From contig NZ_QAOM01000001.1 in assembly GCF_003051085.1 (NCBI RefSeq), forward strand, positions 186,001 to 250,000: a stretch of 64,000 nucleotides of DNA. Direction: 5' to 3'. A program made the position numbers and the translations under genes. Shown one piece after another: positions 26,547 to 37,385 of the stretch. Positions within the stretch are counted from its first letter, which is position 1. Every line of letters begins with the position of its first letter. The DNA comes from Trichococcus patagoniensis. Lineage in GTDB: Bacteria > Bacillota > Bacilli > Lactobacillales > Aerococcaceae. Under the pieces are notes generated by a model, which saw only the letters and a program-made list of their open reading frames with translations, did no database searches and had not been told where the DNA came from.

Positions 26547-29258
26547 ATGTCAGAATCTAATCAAAATGCCATAGCTTCTTTTAGTTTAAATGGTCATCAG
26601 TATGAATACTATAAATTAAAAAAATTAGAAAACAATGAAAAAATAAAAATTGCTAAACTGCCTTACTCAATCCGAGTATTGCTTGAGTCATTGTTACGTC
26701 AAGTGGGAGAAAGCGGCATCAAGGAAGAACATGTTGTCACTTTATCTAACTGGAGTGCAACTGAAACGAACGAGGGCGAAATACCCTTCAAACCTTCCCG
26801 CGTTATCCTGCAGGATTTCACAGGAGTGCCGGCAGTCGTTGACTTGGCTTCCTTGAGAAAAACAGTCTATGATTTAGGCGGAGATCCAGCAATCATCAAT
26901 CCGGAAGTGCCTGTCGATCTGGTCATCGATCACTCCGTACAAGTAGATAACTTCGGATCCCCGCAAGCCTTAATCGCTAACATGAAGATGGAATTCTTAC
27001 GCAATCAGGAGCGTTACCAATTTTTGAGCTGGGCACAAAAAGCATTCGACAACTATCGTGCTGTACCGCCGGCTACTGGTATCGTACACCAAGTAAATAT
27101 TGAGTACTTGGCATCAGTCGTCACAGAAAAAGCAATCGACGAAAACAGAAGCTTAGTTTTCCCTGACACTTTGGTGGGAACGGATTCGCATACGACGATG
27201 GCAAATGCGCTTGGCGTATTGGGCTGGGGAGTAGGCGGAATCGAAGCGGAAGCGAGCATGCTTGGCGAGCCTTCCTTCTTCCCTGTTCCTGAAGTCGTAG
27301 GTGTACGCTTCATCAATTCGTTGCAGGAAGCAGCTACCGCAACCGACTTGGCATTGAAAGTCACCCAGAAATTGCGTGAAATGAAAGTAGTCGGAAAATT
27401 TGTCGAATTCTTCGGTCCTGGATTATCTTCCATGACGTTAGCGGATCGTGCGACCATCGCCAACATGGCGCCTGAATATGGTGCGACCTGCGGCTTCTTC
27501 CCGGTTGACGATGAAGTGCTTAACTACTTGACGTTGACAGGCAGAGATGAAAAACATGTTGCTATAGTAAAAGAATACGTTAAAGCAAATGATCTTTACT
27601 ACCGTGTTGAGGATCCGGAACCGGAATATACCACAGTGGTTGAAATCGATTTGAGCACAATCGAGGCGAATGTTGCGGGACCGAAACGCCCTCAAGATCT
27701 GGTGCCGGTATCGAAATTGAAAGAAGATTTCCAAAGATCCTTGGTTGCCCCGAAAGGCAATGCCGGATTTGGATTATCCGAAGATGAAACAGAAAAAGAA
27801 GTTTCACTGATCCTCGATGGAGAAGAAGTGAAGATGAAAACAGGAGACATTGCGATCGCAGCCATCACAAGCTGCACGAACACATCGAATCCATACGTAA
27901 TGTTGAGTGCCGGCTTATTGGCGAAACGAGCAGTGGAGTTGGGACTGAACGTTCCGAAATACGTCAAGACTTCTTTGGCACCCGGATCAAAAGTAGTTAC
28001 TGCTTATTTGGATAATGCCGGTTTACTGCCTTATCTGGAAGAACTGGGCTTCAATACTGTCGGCTATGGCTGTACAACCTGCATCGGAAATTCAGGACCG
28101 CTTTTGCCTGAAGTGGAAGAAGCAATCAAAAACAACGACTTATTGGTTTCAAGCGCATTGAGCGGAAACCGTAACTTTGAAGGACGGATCCACGCATTGG
28201 TCAAAGCCAACTACTTGGCATCTCCGCCATTGGTAGTCGCTTATGCGTTGGCAGGTACGATGAACATCGATCTGAAAACCGAGCCGATCGGTAACGGTAA
28301 AGACGGTCAACCTGTCTACTTAGCGGATCTGTGGCCGGAAAGACACGCTGTCGAAGCGATGATCCGTGATTTTGTGACACCTGAGATATTCAAAGAGGAA
28401 TATCTGCATGTGTTTGATGACAATGCTGAATGGAATGCGATCGAAACGAATGATGACGCTTTGTACCAGTGGGAAGAGGGATCGACTTACATCGCAAATC
28501 CGCCATTCTTCGAGAATTTATCGCCTGAACCGAAACCAATCGTATCTTTGAATGGGCTATCGGTATTGGGTAAATTCGGTGACTCGGTTACGACCGACCA
28601 CATTTCCCCTGCAGGAAGCATCGACATCAGCACACCAGCTGGACAATATCTGTCTTCTAAAGGCGTGGGCGTCCGTGATTTCAACTCATACGGCGCAAGA
28701 CGCGGAAATCATGAAGTGATGATGCGCGGTACGTTGGCGAACATGCGTATCCGCAATCAACTGGTATCCGGCAAAGACGGCGGCTTCACTATTTACTGGC
28801 CGACCGGCGAAGAGATGAGTATCTTTGATGCATCAGAAAGATACCGTCAAAACGGAACCGGATTAGTGATTTTTGCAGGTGATGATTATGGGATGGGTTC
28901 ATCCCGCGATTGGGCTGCCAAAGGTGTCAAACTGCTTGGGGTCGAAGCAGTCATCGCCAAGAGCTATGAAAGAATCCACCGTTCGAATCTTGTGATGATG
29001 GGCGTATTGCCTTTGCAATACCAAACAGGCCAAGATGCAGAAAGTTTGGGACTGGACGGATCGGAAAAAATCACGATCGATTTGAACGATAGTGTCGGCA
29101 TCCATGCAGAAATTCCGGTGACGGCAGTCAAATCCGATGGCCAAGAAATCAAATTCACGACCATTGCCCGTTTTGATTCTGAAGTGGATATGACTTACTA
29201 CCGTAACGGAGGCATCCTACCGATGGTGATCCGTAAAAAAATGGGGCTTGCTTACTAA
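26547..29258 (+). CDS. acnA: Aconitate hydratase A
   Basis: 903 residues from ATG 26547 (GGGGGT upstream). Isomerises citrate to isocitrate through cis-aconitate. The three [4Fe-4S] ligand cysteines are in [10 protein letters not shown] and [11 protein letters not shown]. Substrate-binding segments [11 protein letters not shown] and [20 protein letters not shown] are present, as is the swivelling domain with [16 protein letters not shown]. The length is that of the monomeric AcnA/IRP group, whose B. subtilis member also binds RNA under iron stress. It heads an operon with citrate synthase and isocitrate dehydrogenase. Confidence 0.97.
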   Translation: MSESNQNAIASFSLNGHQYEYYKLKKLENNEKIKIAKLPYSIRVLLESLLRQVGESGIKEEHVVTLSNWSATETNEGEIPFKPSRVILQDFTGVPAVVDLASLRKTVYDLGGDPAIINPEVPVDLVIDHSVQVDNFGSPQALIANMKMEFLRNQERYQFLSWAQKAFDNYRAVPPATGIVHQVNIEYLASVVTEKAIDENRSLVFPDTLVGTDSHTTMANALGVLGWGVGGIEAEASMLGEPSFFPVPEVVGVRFINSLQEAATATDLALKVTQKLREMKVVGKFVEFFGPGLSSMTLADRATIANMAPEYGATCGFFPVDDEVLNYLTLTGRDEKHVAIVKEYVKANDLYYRVEDPEPEYTTVVEIDLSTIEANVAGPKRPQDLVPVSKLKEDFQRSLVAPKGNAGFGLSEDETEKEVSLILDGEEVKMKTGDIAIAAITSCTNTSNPYVMLSAGLLAKRAVELGLNVPKYVKTSLAPGSKVVTAYLDNAGLLPYLEELGFNTVGYGCTTCIGNSGPLLPEVEEAIKNNDLLVSSALSGNRNFEGRIHALVKANYLASPPLVVAYALAGTMNIDLKTEPIGNGKDGQPVYLADLWPERHAVEAMIRDFVTPEIFKEEYLHVFDDNAEWNAIETNDDALYQWEEGSTYIANPPFFENLSPEPKPIVSLNGLSVLGKFGDSVTTDHISPAGSIDISTPAGQYLSSKGVGVRDFNSYGARRGNHEVMMRGTLANMRIRNQLVSGKDGGFTIYWPTGEEMSIFDASERYRQNGTGLVIFAGDDYGMGSSRDWAAKGVKLLGVEAVIAKSYERIHRSNLVMMGVLPLQYQTGQDAESLGLDGSEKITIDLNDSVGIHAEIPVTAVKSDGQEIKFTTIARFDSEVDMTYYRNGGILPMVIRKKMGLAY

Positions 29259-29311
29259 GCAGCAAGCCATCCAATTTGCTGAAGAGAGGTTTTTGAGAGG
29301 AGAGAAAAATC

Positions 29312-30460
29312 ATGGAAGTACATAAAGGATTAGCAGACGTTGTCGTATCAGAAACCTCCCTAAGCGCAATTGTTGAGGGACAATTATCCTACTCAGGATA
29401 TAATATCGACGAATTAGTGGAAAAAGATGCATCGTTTGAAGAAATCATCTTTTTATTGTGGAATTCAAGAATGCCTAGCCGTGAAGAATTTGCGGAGTTT
29501 CAGCACGATCTTCACACGCATATGGCCTTATCTGAAAGTGTCATTGCTTGCCTGAAAATACAGTGCCGCCAAAATCTGCACCCGATGAGTGTATTACGCA
29601 CGACAGTCTCACTATTGGGCGTATTCGATCCGTATGCGGAAGATATGGATGAACGTTCTGTCTATATTCAAGCAATCTCGATACAAGCAAAAATTCCGAC
29701 GATTGTAGCCGCATTCGCCCGATTACGCAAAGGTTTGGATCCGATCGCGCCACGCGAGGACCTATCGTTCGGAGCCAATTTCCTGTATATGTTGACAGGC
29801 GAAGAGGCGAATCCGGATTTGGTCAGAGCGTATAATCAATGTTTGGTACTCCATGCCGATCACGATCTTAACGCATCAACCTTCACTGCACGCGTTGCAG
29901 CGTCTACGCTGACGGATGTCTATTCGTGCATCACAGGAGCTATCGGGGCTCTGAAAGGGCCCTTGCACGGTGGAGCAAATGAGCGCGTATTCGATATGCT
30001 TTCCGAAATAGCGGAATCAGACACCAGAGATGTTCCAGGCTACTTGAAAGCAAAATTGGACAATAAAGAAAAAATCATGGGATTTGGTCACCGTGTCTAC
30101 AAAACGGAAGATCCCCGCAAGAAACATTTGAAACGCATGGCTAAGGAATTGACCAAGGAATTCGGAAAAGAAGATTTATATGATCTTTCCTGCGAAGTGG
30201 AGGACTATCTATTGAAGGAAAAAGGCTTGATTCCGAATGTCGATTTCTACTCTGCAACTGTGTATCACTGCTTTGGGATAGAACATGATCTCTTCACACT
30301 ATTGTTTTCAATGAGCCGTGTTTCAGGGTGGTTAGGGCATGTATTTGAGCAAAAGCGTGAAGCTACCTTGATCCGTCCTCGTTCTAAATACGTGGGATCC
30401 GTTAACCTGACTTACATCCCTTTGTCCGAAAAAGAAACTATTGGAGGTACTGCACAATGA
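29312..30460 (+). CDS. citZ: Citrate synthase
   Basis: 382 residues, the type I Gram-positive dimer length. Condenses oxaloacetate and acetyl-CoA. Catalytic residues are His in [11 protein letters not shown], His in [14 protein letters not shown], and Asp in [13 protein letters not shown]. Start ATG 29312 after GAGAGGAGAG. Its stop overlaps the icd start by 4 nt. A shortage of citrate would be relieved here without a complete Krebs cycle, as no other cycle genes are in the window. Confidence 0.96.
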   Translation: MEVHKGLADVVVSETSLSAIVEGQLSYSGYNIDELVEKDASFEEIIFLLWNSRMPSREEFAEFQHDLHTHMALSESVIACLKIQCRQNLHPMSVLRTTVSLLGVFDPYAEDMDERSVYIQAISIQAKIPTIVAAFARLRKGLDPIAPREDLSFGANFLYMLTGEEANPDLVRAYNQCLVLHADHDLNASTFTARVAASTLTDVYSCITGAIGALKGPLHGGANERVFDMLSEIAESDTRDVPGYLKAKLDNKEKIMGFGHRVYKTEDPRKKHLKRMAKELTKEFGKEDLYDLSCEVEDYLLKEKGLIPNVDFYSATVYHCFGIEHDLFTLLFSMSRVSGWLGHVFEQKREATLIRPRSKYVGSVNLTYIPLSEKETIGGTAQ

Positions 30461-31731
30461 CAGTAGGCGAAAAAATTGTTATGAACGAAACAGGGTTGCA
30501 TACACCTGATTTTCCGATTATCCCTTTCATCGAAGGGGATGGCATCGGCCCGGAAATTTGGCAAGCATCCAAAAAAGTATTTGAAGCAGCAGTTGAAAAA
30601 GCCTACGGTGATTCCCGTAAAATCGTCTGGAAAGAAGTGCTTGCAGGAGGTAAGGCTTTTGATTTGACTGGTTCCTGGTTGCCGGATGAGACCATGGATG
30701 TCATCCGTGAGCATTTAGTGGCCATCAAAGGACCACTGACGACACCAATCGGCGGGGGCATCCGTTCCTTGAATGTCGCTTTGCGCCAGACGTTGGATCT
30801 TTTCGTCTGCCTGCGCCCTGTCCGTTATTTCGAAGGCGTGCCGACACCACTGAAAGAACCTGAAAAAACCGATATGGTCATCTTCCGGGAAAATACCGAA
30901 GATTGCTACGCAGGGATCGAGTTCGAAGCGCAAAGCGAAGAGGCAAAACGAATCATCGAGATTCTGCAGACTCAATTCGGCGTGGACAAAATCCGCTTCC
31001 CTGAGACATCAGCAATCGGCGTCAAGCCAGTTTCGATTGAAGGGTCGGAACGCTTGATCCGCAGCGCCATCCAGTATGCATTGGCAAATGGACGCACTTC
31101 CGTGACGTTGGTCCATAAAGGCAACATCATGAAATTCACAGAGGGCGGCTTCAAAAAATGGGGCTATGCTTTAGCCGAACGGGAATTTGGCGACAAAGTC
31201 TTCACTTGGGCCCAATACGATGCCGTAAAAGCTGCAGACGGCAGAGCGGTAGCGGATAAAGCTTATGAAGAAGCTGTTGCGGCAGGCAAGTTGATCATCA
31301 AGGACCGGATCGCTGACATCTTCCTGCAGGAGATTTTGATGAACCCTGAGAACTATGATGTCATCGCTACATTGAACCTGAACGGTGACTATATTTCTGA
31401 TGCGTTGGCTGCTCAAGTGGGCGGAATCGGGATTGCACCGGGGGCTAACATCAATGAGGACACTGGACATGCCATTTTCGAAGCAACACACGGTACTGCA
31501 CCGGAATACGCCGGTTTGGATGAATTGAATCCTTCCTCAGTGTTGTTGTCAGGTGCTATGTTGTTCGAGTACATCGGCTGGAATGAAGTCAGTGACTTAA
31601 TCACCCGTGGCATCGAAAAGACGATTGCCAACAAAACAGTAACACGCGATTTCTATTATCTAATGAAGGACGAAGCTGCCCAAAAAGTCAGCTGCTCCGG
31701 ATTTGCTGAACTGGTCATCAAAAACATGTAG
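30457..31731 (+). CDS. icd: Isocitrate dehydrogenase (NADP type)
   Basis: 424 residues. Oxidatively decarboxylates isocitrate to 2-oxoglutarate. [11 protein letters not shown] at the N-terminus, the substrate Ser in [13 protein letters not shown] (the phosphorylation-site Ser in E. coli), [14 protein letters not shown], the Lys in [16 protein letters not shown], and the cofactor region [12 protein letters not shown]. Length and motifs match the homodimeric bacterial NADP enzyme. Translation is coupled to citZ (ATGA overlap). It supplies 2-oxoglutarate for the glutamate dehydrogenase at 17659. Confidence 0.96.
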   Translation: MTVGEKIVMNETGLHTPDFPIIPFIEGDGIGPEIWQASKKVFEAAVEKAYGDSRKIVWKEVLAGGKAFDLTGSWLPDETMDVIREHLVAIKGPLTTPIGGGIRSLNVALRQTLDLFVCLRPVRYFEGVPTPLKEPEKTDMVIFRENTEDCYAGIEFEAQSEEAKRIIEILQTQFGVDKIRFPETSAIGVKPVSIEGSERLIRSAIQYALANGRTSVTLVHKGNIMKFTEGGFKKWGYALAEREFGDKVFTWAQYDAVKAADGRAVADKAYEEAVAAGKLIIKDRIADIFLQEILMNPENYDVIATLNLNGDYISDALAAQVGGIGIAPGANINEDTGHAIFEATHGTAPEYAGLDELNPSSVLLSGAMLFEYIGWNEVSDLITRGIEKTIANKTVTRDFYYLMKDEAAQKVSCSGFAELVIKNM

Positions 31732-31744
31732 GACCCAATCAAAA

Positions 31745-31783
31745 AAAAAGAGGCATAATCATTCTGGATTATGTCTCTTTTTG
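31745..31783 (+). terminator. Terminator of acnA-citZ-icd
   Basis: AAAAAGAGgCATAATC pairs with GATTATGtCTCTTTTT (31767-31782). A-rich and T-rich sides make it potentially bidirectional. Confidence 0.88.
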
Positions 31784-32100
31784 CGGATAAATCCATAAAG
31801 AGGGCTGGGCCCTGAATCCGTGCTGGCCATTTGCATCCCAGGCGGAGTGACATCCCCAAGAAAAACTTTTTCAAGAAAGCCGTTACATTTAACTTTTTTC
31901 TTTCCAAATGGTTCCGGAGGTGATAGACTGGACAAGTTGATAGTTGTCTTCATGAGTTTTCAGCGGGTTTTCACCTATTCCGCAAACGAAAACTGATGGG
32001 AAGTTCAAATTCAGAATTGTGATCGACTATATAATGGCAGTAGCAGTTGGCATATCAAACAGCAGTGAAAAACAAGTAAAATTTTGGAGGAAAACAACAA
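31784..32100. other. Leader/intergenic region of typA
   Basis: No gene supported. A TATAAT box (32030-32035) without a clear -35 box probably drives typA, leaving a leader of about 60 nt that ends in TTTTGGAGG. The segment 31800-31860 is GC-rich but I see no consistent fold. Confidence 0.4.
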
Positions 32101-33939
32101 ATGGAATTTAGAAAAGATATTCGTAATGTTGCAATCATCGCCCACGTTGACCATGGTAAAACAACATTAGTAGATGAATTGTTGAAACAATCGGATACAT
32201 TGAACGCTAGAACTGAGCTTATGGAACGTGCAATGGACTCCAACGATCTTGAAAAAGAACGCGGAATCACTATCTTGGCGAAAAATACAGCTGTACAATA
32301 CAAAGGTACGCGCATCAACATCATGGATACACCAGGCCACGCGGATTTCGGTGGAGAAGTTGAACGTATCATGCGTATGGTTGATGGTGTAGTGCTTGTT
32401 GTCGATGCTTACGAAGGTACGATGCCGCAAACGCGTTTCGTATTGAAAAAAGCTTTGGAGCAAAAGCTGATTCCTATCGTCGTAGTAAACAAAATCGACA
32501 AACCGACTGCTAGACCAGCTGAAGTTGTTGATGAAGTTCTGGAATTATTCATCGAATTGGGCGCTGATGACGAACAATTGGAATTCCCGGTTGTCTATGC
32601 TTCTGCAATGCATGGTACTTCAAGCATGTCAGATGATCCAACTGAACAAGAAGATACAATGGATAACGTCTTTGATGCAATCATCGAACACATTCCAGCT
32701 CCAATCGACAACTCTGCTGAACCATTGCAATTCCAAGTAGCTTTACTTGACTACAGTGACTTTGTTGGCCGTATCGGTATCGGACGCGTATTCCGTGGCA
32801 CAATCAAAGTTGGGGACCAAGTATCCTTACTTAAATTGGATGGCACATCCAAGAATTTCCGTGTATCAAAACTGTTCGGCTACTTTGGTTTGGACCGTAT
32901 CGAAATCGAAGAAGCAAAGGCGGGCGATTTGATTGCGATTTCCGGTATGGAGGATATCTTTGTTGGTGAAACAGTGACTCCTGTTGATCATCGTGAAGCT
33001 TTGCCGGTTCTGCATATCGACGAGCCTACATTGCAAATGACTTTCCTTACAAACAACTCTCCTTTCGCAGGCCGTGAAGGTAAATGGGTCACTTCCCGTA
33101 AAATCGAAGAGCGTTTGATGAAACAATTGCACACAGACGTATCTTTGCGTGTTGATCCTACCGACTCTCCTGATGCTTGGATCGTTTCCGGACGTGGGGA
33201 ATTGCACTTGTCCATCCTAATCGAAAACATGCGTCGTGAAGGTTACGAATTGCAAGTATCCCGTCCAGAAGTTATCATCAGAGAAGTTGATGGCGTAAGA
33301 TGCGAGCCGTTTGAACGTGTTCAGATCGACACCCCTGAAGAATATATGGGTTCCGTAATCGAAACAATCAGCCAACGCAAAGCTGAAATGCAAGATATGC
33401 AAAACAGCGGCAATGGTCAAGTCCGTATCATCTTCCTTGTTCCATCACGTGGACTGATCGGTTACTCTACTGAATTCTTATCCATTACACGCGGTTATGG
33501 GATCATGGCTCATACGTTTGAAGCGTACTTGCCAGAGTTGCCAGGCAAAATCGGCGGACGTAGCAAAGGCGCGCTTGTCTCTACTGAAACAGGCAAAACA
33601 ACAACTTACGGCATCATGGGCGTAGAGGACCGTGGAACGATCTTCATCGAACCTGGTGTGGAAATCTACGAAGGTATGATTGTAGGCGAAAATGCCCGCG
33701 ACACCGACATCGCTGTTAACATCACAAGAGCGAAACAAATGACGAATATCCGTTCTGCAAATAAAGATTCTACAAACGTGATCAAACGCCCACGCACATT
33801 GACGTTGGAAGAATCGCTTGAATTCATGGGAGAAGATGAATATTGCGAAGTGACGCCTGAAAGTGTACGTCTGCGCAAACAAATCTTAGACAAAAATGAA
33901 CGCGAAAAATCTGCTAAACGCAAGAAAAAAGCAGAATAA
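32101..33939 (+). CDS. typA: Translational GTPase TypA/BipA
   Basis: 612 residues. GTPase motifs AHVDHGKTTLVDEL (G1), RGIT (G2), DTPGHADFGGEVER (G3) and NKIDKP (G4) are followed by EF-G-like domains II, III and V and the BipA-specific C-terminal domain ending in a Lys-rich tail. It binds the ribosome and helps 50S assembly, mainly in cold or stress. The position before ylaN-ftsW matches the B. subtilis order (ylaG = typA). TTTTGGAGG precedes the ATG. Confidence 0.97.
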   Translation: MEFRKDIRNVAIIAHVDHGKTTLVDELLKQSDTLNARTELMERAMDSNDLEKERGITILAKNTAVQYKGTRINIMDTPGHADFGGEVERIMRMVDGVVLVVDAYEGTMPQTRFVLKKALEQKLIPIVVVNKIDKPTARPAEVVDEVLELFIELGADDEQLEFPVVYASAMHGTSSMSDDPTEQEDTMDNVFDAIIEHIPAPIDNSAEPLQFQVALLDYSDFVGRIGIGRVFRGTIKVGDQVSLLKLDGTSKNFRVSKLFGYFGLDRIEIEEAKAGDLIAISGMEDIFVGETVTPVDHREALPVLHIDEPTLQMTFLTNNSPFAGREGKWVTSRKIEERLMKQLHTDVSLRVDPTDSPDAWIVSGRGELHLSILIENMRREGYELQVSRPEVIIREVDGVRCEPFERVQIDTPEEYMGSVIETISQRKAEMQDMQNSGNGQVRIIFLVPSRGLIGYSTEFLSITRGYGIMAHTFEAYLPELPGKIGGRSKGALVSTETGKTTTYGIMGVEDRGTIFIEPGVEIYEGMIVGENARDTDIAVNITRAKQMTNIRSANKDSTNVIKRPRTLTLEESLEFMGEDEYCEVTPESVRLRKQILDKNEREKSAKRKKKAE

Positions 33940-33962
33940 TCCGAAAGCAAGTTCTGAAGAAG

Positions 33963-33995
33963 GGTCCGTGGCAACCATTGCCACGGGCCTTTTTC
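33963..33995 (+). terminator. Terminator of typA
   Basis: GGtCCGTGGCAA-CCA-TTGCCACGGgCC followed by TTTTTCTC. Confidence 0.9.
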
Positions 33996-34054
33996 TCTTC
34001 ATTACTCTGGAATCCGTTGGGGGATGAATGACGGTAGGCGTCGGCCTGTTTGTT

Positions 34055-34063
34055 TGGTATAAT
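34055..34063 (+). promoter_or_regulatory. Extended -10 promoter for ylaN-ftsW
   Basis: TGGTATAAT gives a TGn extension and a consensus -10; no -35 is evident. Start about 34070, leader about 85 nt. Confidence 0.55.
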
Positions 34064-34156
34064 ATACTAGAAAGACCATACAATTTTTGTATCAACCGCA
34101 AGGAATGCGGAGTATTTCAAGATAGAATGAAGTAACTTTTGAGGGGAGGAATTAAA

Positions 34157-34456
34157 ATGGATAGCATCAACAAAACGACTGCTTTGGAAATCTTGATGCA
34201 GGATGCTGAAAAGATCTACAAATTAATCAATAGCCAAAAAGAACACCTCTGCTTTGCGAACTGTCCAGCCTTTGAGGATGTGGTGGATACGCAAATGTAC
34301 GGATTCTCCCGTGAAGTCGAGTATGCTGTGAAATTGGGAATCATCTCGAAAGAAGAGGGGCACAAGATATTGAGTGATTTGGAGGCTTCCTTGAACGCCA
34401 TGTACACGAACTATTTTGATCAATCGAAAAATGATTCCGCCGACAAAGGGGTTTAG
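34157..34456 (+). CDS. ylaN: UPF0358 family protein YlaN
   Basis: 99 residues from ATG 34157, preceded by GGGGAGGA (an in-frame TTG 18 nt upstream lies before this site). Small acidic helical protein: ALEILMQDAEKIYKLI, CPAFEDVVDTQMYGFSREVE and a C-terminal helix with DLEASLNAMY. In B. subtilis YlaN is needed under iron limitation and has been linked to the Fur iron regulator. Here it precedes ftsW by 8 nt, as in Bacillus. Confidence 0.9.
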   Translation: MDSINKTTALEILMQDAEKIYKLINSQKEHLCFANCPAFEDVVDTQMYGFSREVEYAVKLGIISKEEGHKILSDLEASLNAMYTNYFDQSKNDSADKGV

Positions 34457-34464
34457 TTGTCTAC

Positions 34465-35634
34465 ATGATTAAAAATGCAATCAAGAAAAAACTCTCCTAT
34501 ATGGATTGGCGGCTTCTGATCCCATACATCATCCTGTCGGGTTTCGGGATACTGATGGTCTACAGCTCCAGCAGTTACCGCGCCATGACGGATTACAATA
34601 ATTCGGAACACTTCTTTTACAGGCAAATGTTATTCGCCGTCCTGGGTCTTTTCGGTGCCCTGTTCGTTTCATTCCTATCAAAACGCCTGTTCAAAAATGA
34701 AAAGCTGCTGATGCTTGTTTTGTATATTCTTTTCGGTATCTTGGCGTACCTTTTGCTTTGGCCTGGTACGGCAACGAAAGGGGCGCGCGGCTGGATCTAC
34801 ATTGGATCTTTCGGATTCCAACCTGCCGAGTTCATGAAATTGAATCTGATCCTCTACTTGTCCTGGTTCATTTCCAAACACCAGTCCCGCATCAATGATG
34901 TTTTTTACGATACGATGAAGAAACCGCTCCTGATTACGGCGGCAGCGGTGATAATGGTCTTCTTGCAGCCCGATCTCGGCGGGGCTGCCATCATTGCTTT
35001 CATCTGCCTCGTGCTGTTCCTTCACAGTGGAGTCAAGGTCAAATATGGGGTAATGATTTTTGGGGCAATCGGAGCGATCTATGGTCTGATCATCGTCGTG
35101 GTGAAAACATTCGGAAGCAGCCTCCCATTCTTCCAGTCCTATCAGATGGAAAGGATCACATCATTCATCGATCCGTTTGCCGACATACAGGATTCCGGGT
35201 ACCAAGTGGTGAATTCGTACTACGCTTTAAGCAGGGGCGGCCTTTTCGGTGTAGGCATCGGTGAAAGCATCCAGAAGTCTGGCTATCTGCCGGAACCCCA
35301 CACCGATTTCATATTGTCCATCGTCGGGGAAGAGTTGGGCCTGATGGGTGTTGCATTCGTTTTGATACTGTTTTTCTATATGGTCTATCGTATTTTTAAG
35401 GATGCGATCAAAATAAAAGATCCGTTTGCCCAACTGGTCTGTATCGGAATCGGCACTATGTTCCTGGTTCAGGGAGTCATCAATGTTGGGGGTGCGACCG
35501 GACTGATGCCGTTGACCGGCGTCACCTTTCCGTTCGTCAGCTATGGAGGATCCAGTTTGTTGGTATCCGCCGTTTCCATCGGACTGGTCAACAATATGTA
35601 CATCAACGATCAGATTTCCAAGCAACCAAAATAA
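34465..35634 (+). CDS. ftsW: SEDS peptidoglycan glycosyltransferase FtsW
   Basis: 389 residues with about ten membrane helices. The SEDS signatures GARGWIYIGSFGFQPAEFMK and FLQPDLGGAAII are clear, as are YQVVNSYYALSRGGLFGVGIGES and the C-terminal GVTFPFVSYGGSSLL. It polymerises glycan strands at the division septum together with a class B penicillin-binding protein. It could be RodA, but the position behind ylaN is that of ftsW in Bacillus and relatives. The ATG lacks a close ribosome-binding site (AAAGGGG lies 13 nt away), suggesting coupling to ylaN. Confidence 0.9.
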   Translation: MIKNAIKKKLSYMDWRLLIPYIILSGFGILMVYSSSSYRAMTDYNNSEHFFYRQMLFAVLGLFGALFVSFLSKRLFKNEKLLMLVLYILFGILAYLLLWPGTATKGARGWIYIGSFGFQPAEFMKLNLILYLSWFISKHQSRINDVFYDTMKKPLLITAAAVIMVFLQPDLGGAAIIAFICLVLFLHSGVKVKYGVMIFGAIGAIYGLIIVVVKTFGSSLPFFQSYQMERITSFIDPFADIQDSGYQVVNSYYALSRGGLFGVGIGESIQKSGYLPEPHTDFILSIVGEELGLMGVAFVLILFFYMVYRIFKDAIKIKDPFAQLVCIGIGTMFLVQGVINVGGATGLMPLTGVTFPFVSYGGSSLLVSAVSIGLVNNMYINDQISKQPK

Positions 35635-35640
35635 GCAGGA

Positions 35641-35668
35641 AAAAGAGCCGGGAATCCGGCTCTTTTTT
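35641..35668 (+). terminator. Terminator of ylaN-ftsW
   Basis: AAAAGAGCCGG pairs with CCGGCTCTTTT around GAAT, followed by more T. Confidence 0.9.
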
Positions 35669-35817
35669 TGAATGGATGCATCGATTCCCCAACCAGCGGA
35701 TGCCTCGGAGCATCAGCTGCCGGAAAGCTTTTCGTATCGAACAAAAATAGAGTATAATAGGATTTATCGTGGTATTCTTTGCCATCTTACGTTCAGAAAT
35801 CACAAGGAGGGATAGGG

Positions 35818-36861
35818 ATGAATTTTTCCATCAAAGTAGTATCACTTTTCATTTTGTTCACTTTCATAGCCTATGCGCTCCCCCTCTATGTGGACAATGG
35901 GGAACGAACACCGCCGCCTACAAGCATCGCTAGGAACGAACAAACATCCATTGATGAAAATGAAGGGTATCCTTTGCCGGTTACGGGCTATGAATCCTAC
36001 ATCGGCCAGCCCATTGCCGCCTACACGGCTAGGCACGGGGAGCCGATTCGTGTAGGCAAAGCCTACGGAGACAGTGAGTGGTGGATATTCGGAACAAATG
36101 CTGCGGACTATATCCAAATAGGCGTCAAGGATGATATCATCCGCTCCCTGTATATTTTGGGGAACAAAATTGAAACGGGCATGTACGCAATCGGCATGAC
36201 GCAGGAGAACGTACTCGATGAGGGCTACCTGGCACGGAATTTTCAGCTTACTGTCAGCGATACGCCCTATGAACTGGCTTTGTCTAAAAAACAACAAAAA
36301 TTGACGCCGTTGATTCAGTTCGAGAATGACAGCTTTGTGATTTTGCTGTTTGATGACGTGACAGAAACGGTTTATGGGATGTACTTCCTTTCGAATGAGG
36401 CGCTGCTGGATTTGGAATATTATTCCATCGTTTCAGACGAATCCTATGAAGTCGGACGTGACGACTGGGAACGAAGCGTAGCTGCAGATGAGGAAAATGT
36501 GCTGCAAATCAAAAGCATTTTGGGCGTACTGCGGGAACGCAGAGGGTTGGCGATGTTCCAAGAATCCGAAAAGTTGCTTTCGGCTGCGGGCGAACTTATG
36601 CCGAGTGAAGCAGGAGTCAACGATTTTACGGCAGCCTTCACTTTATCTGATCAACGCATCGAAAAAAAATTAGCGGAAGTTGCCCCGGATACGCGGACGG
36701 CCTTTGTTTTTGATGACGAAGGCTACAGTGTTCCTACGCTCTTCCTGAAGTTGCTGCAAGTGGATAACGTGATTTTTGATGACTATCTGACGCACTACGC
36801 TGTCGCGGGCAACGAGCATTACCAATTGATTCTTTTGAGCGAACAGCCTATAGCGCCATAA
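35818..36861 (+). CDS. CAP-associated domain protein with degenerate CAP domain
   Basis: 347 residues from ATG 35818 (AAGGAGGG upstream). An N-terminal signal anchor (VVSLFILFTFIAYALPLYV) is followed by a CAP-associated N domain (about 60-200: GYESYIGQPIAAYTARHGEP, WWIFGTN, YIQIGVKD, YGMYFLSNEALL). The C-terminal 110 residues look like a CAP/SCP domain (ILGVLRERRGLAMFQESEKL), but the usual HSxDM and SHxxPxG motifs are absent. The gene order (then ylbF, ylbG, rsmD, coaD) matches that of ylbC in B. subtilis. A TATAAT box lies at 35753. Probably extracytoplasmic; function unknown. Confidence 0.75.
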   Translation: MNFSIKVVSLFILFTFIAYALPLYVDNGERTPPPTSIARNEQTSIDENEGYPLPVTGYESYIGQPIAAYTARHGEPIRVGKAYGDSEWWIFGTNAADYIQIGVKDDIIRSLYILGNKIETGMYAIGMTQENVLDEGYLARNFQLTVSDTPYELALSKKQQKLTPLIQFENDSFVILLFDDVTETVYGMYFLSNEALLDLEYYSIVSDESYEVGRDDWERSVAADEENVLQIKSILGVLRERRGLAMFQESEKLLSAAGELMPSEAGVNDFTAAFTLSDQRIEKKLAEVAPDTRTAFVFDDEGYSVPTLFLKLLQVDNVIFDDYLTHYAVAGNEHYQLILLSEQPIAP

Positions 36862-36937
36862 AAAACGGTTGAGTCGCCCGTTGTTTCAAGCTATACTACA
36901 AAGTAGACATCATCAACACACGAGGCAGGCGAATAAG

Positions 36938-37381
36938 ATGATCATCAATGAAGCGTACTTTGCGTTGGAAGACCAAACATTCCGGCTTGTGGAAGCAATC
37001 TGCAGTGGAGAAACAATGTCATCTTATAAGGAAGCAAAGCGTCTTCTGGCAAAAAATGAAGAGGCCAACGCTAAGATAAGGGCATTCAATGAAGCAAAAG
37101 AGGCATACGAACGGGTCGAAGCCTACCCTGACTTTGCACCGGGTTATGCGGAAATCAAACAACGCGTTTACCAGGCGAAGCGGATCATGGACTTGGATGA
37201 ATCCGTCTATCGCTTTCGGACAGCGGAACGTGAATTACAACTGCTTTTGGACAAGGTTTCCGAGCGATTGGCGCATGCTATTTCACCGAATATATTGGTT
37301 TCTGCAGGGGACCCATTTTTTCAATCAGGGGAATCAAACATGCCTGCAGCTTGTCAGATACATATTTCCAGTAGGGGGTAA
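36938..37381 (+). CDS. ylbF: YlbF/YmcA family protein
   Basis: 147 residues from ATG 36938; the frame extends 23 codons upstream, but those are atypical and GAGGCAGG precedes this ATG. All-helical, with YKEAKRLLAKNEEANAKIRAF and YAEIKQRVYQAKRIMDLDES characteristic of the family. In B. subtilis YlbF works with YmcA and YaaT as the Y-complex that modulates RNase Y mRNA cleavage, competence and biofilm. It is followed after 4 nt by ylbG. The C-terminal 20 residues (after DPFFQSGES) may be less conserved. Confidence 0.85.
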   Translation: MIINEAYFALEDQTFRLVEAICSGETMSSYKEAKRLLAKNEEANAKIRAFNEAKEAYERVEAYPDFAPGYAEIKQRVYQAKRIMDLDESVYRFRTAERELQLLLDKVSERLAHAISPNILVSAGDPFFQSGESNMPAACQIHISSRG

Positions 37382-37385
37382 ACAT

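Noticed and set aside
31759-31953. 64-codon minus-strand frame before typA
   Set aside because: Runs through the icd terminator hairpin and has no start signal.
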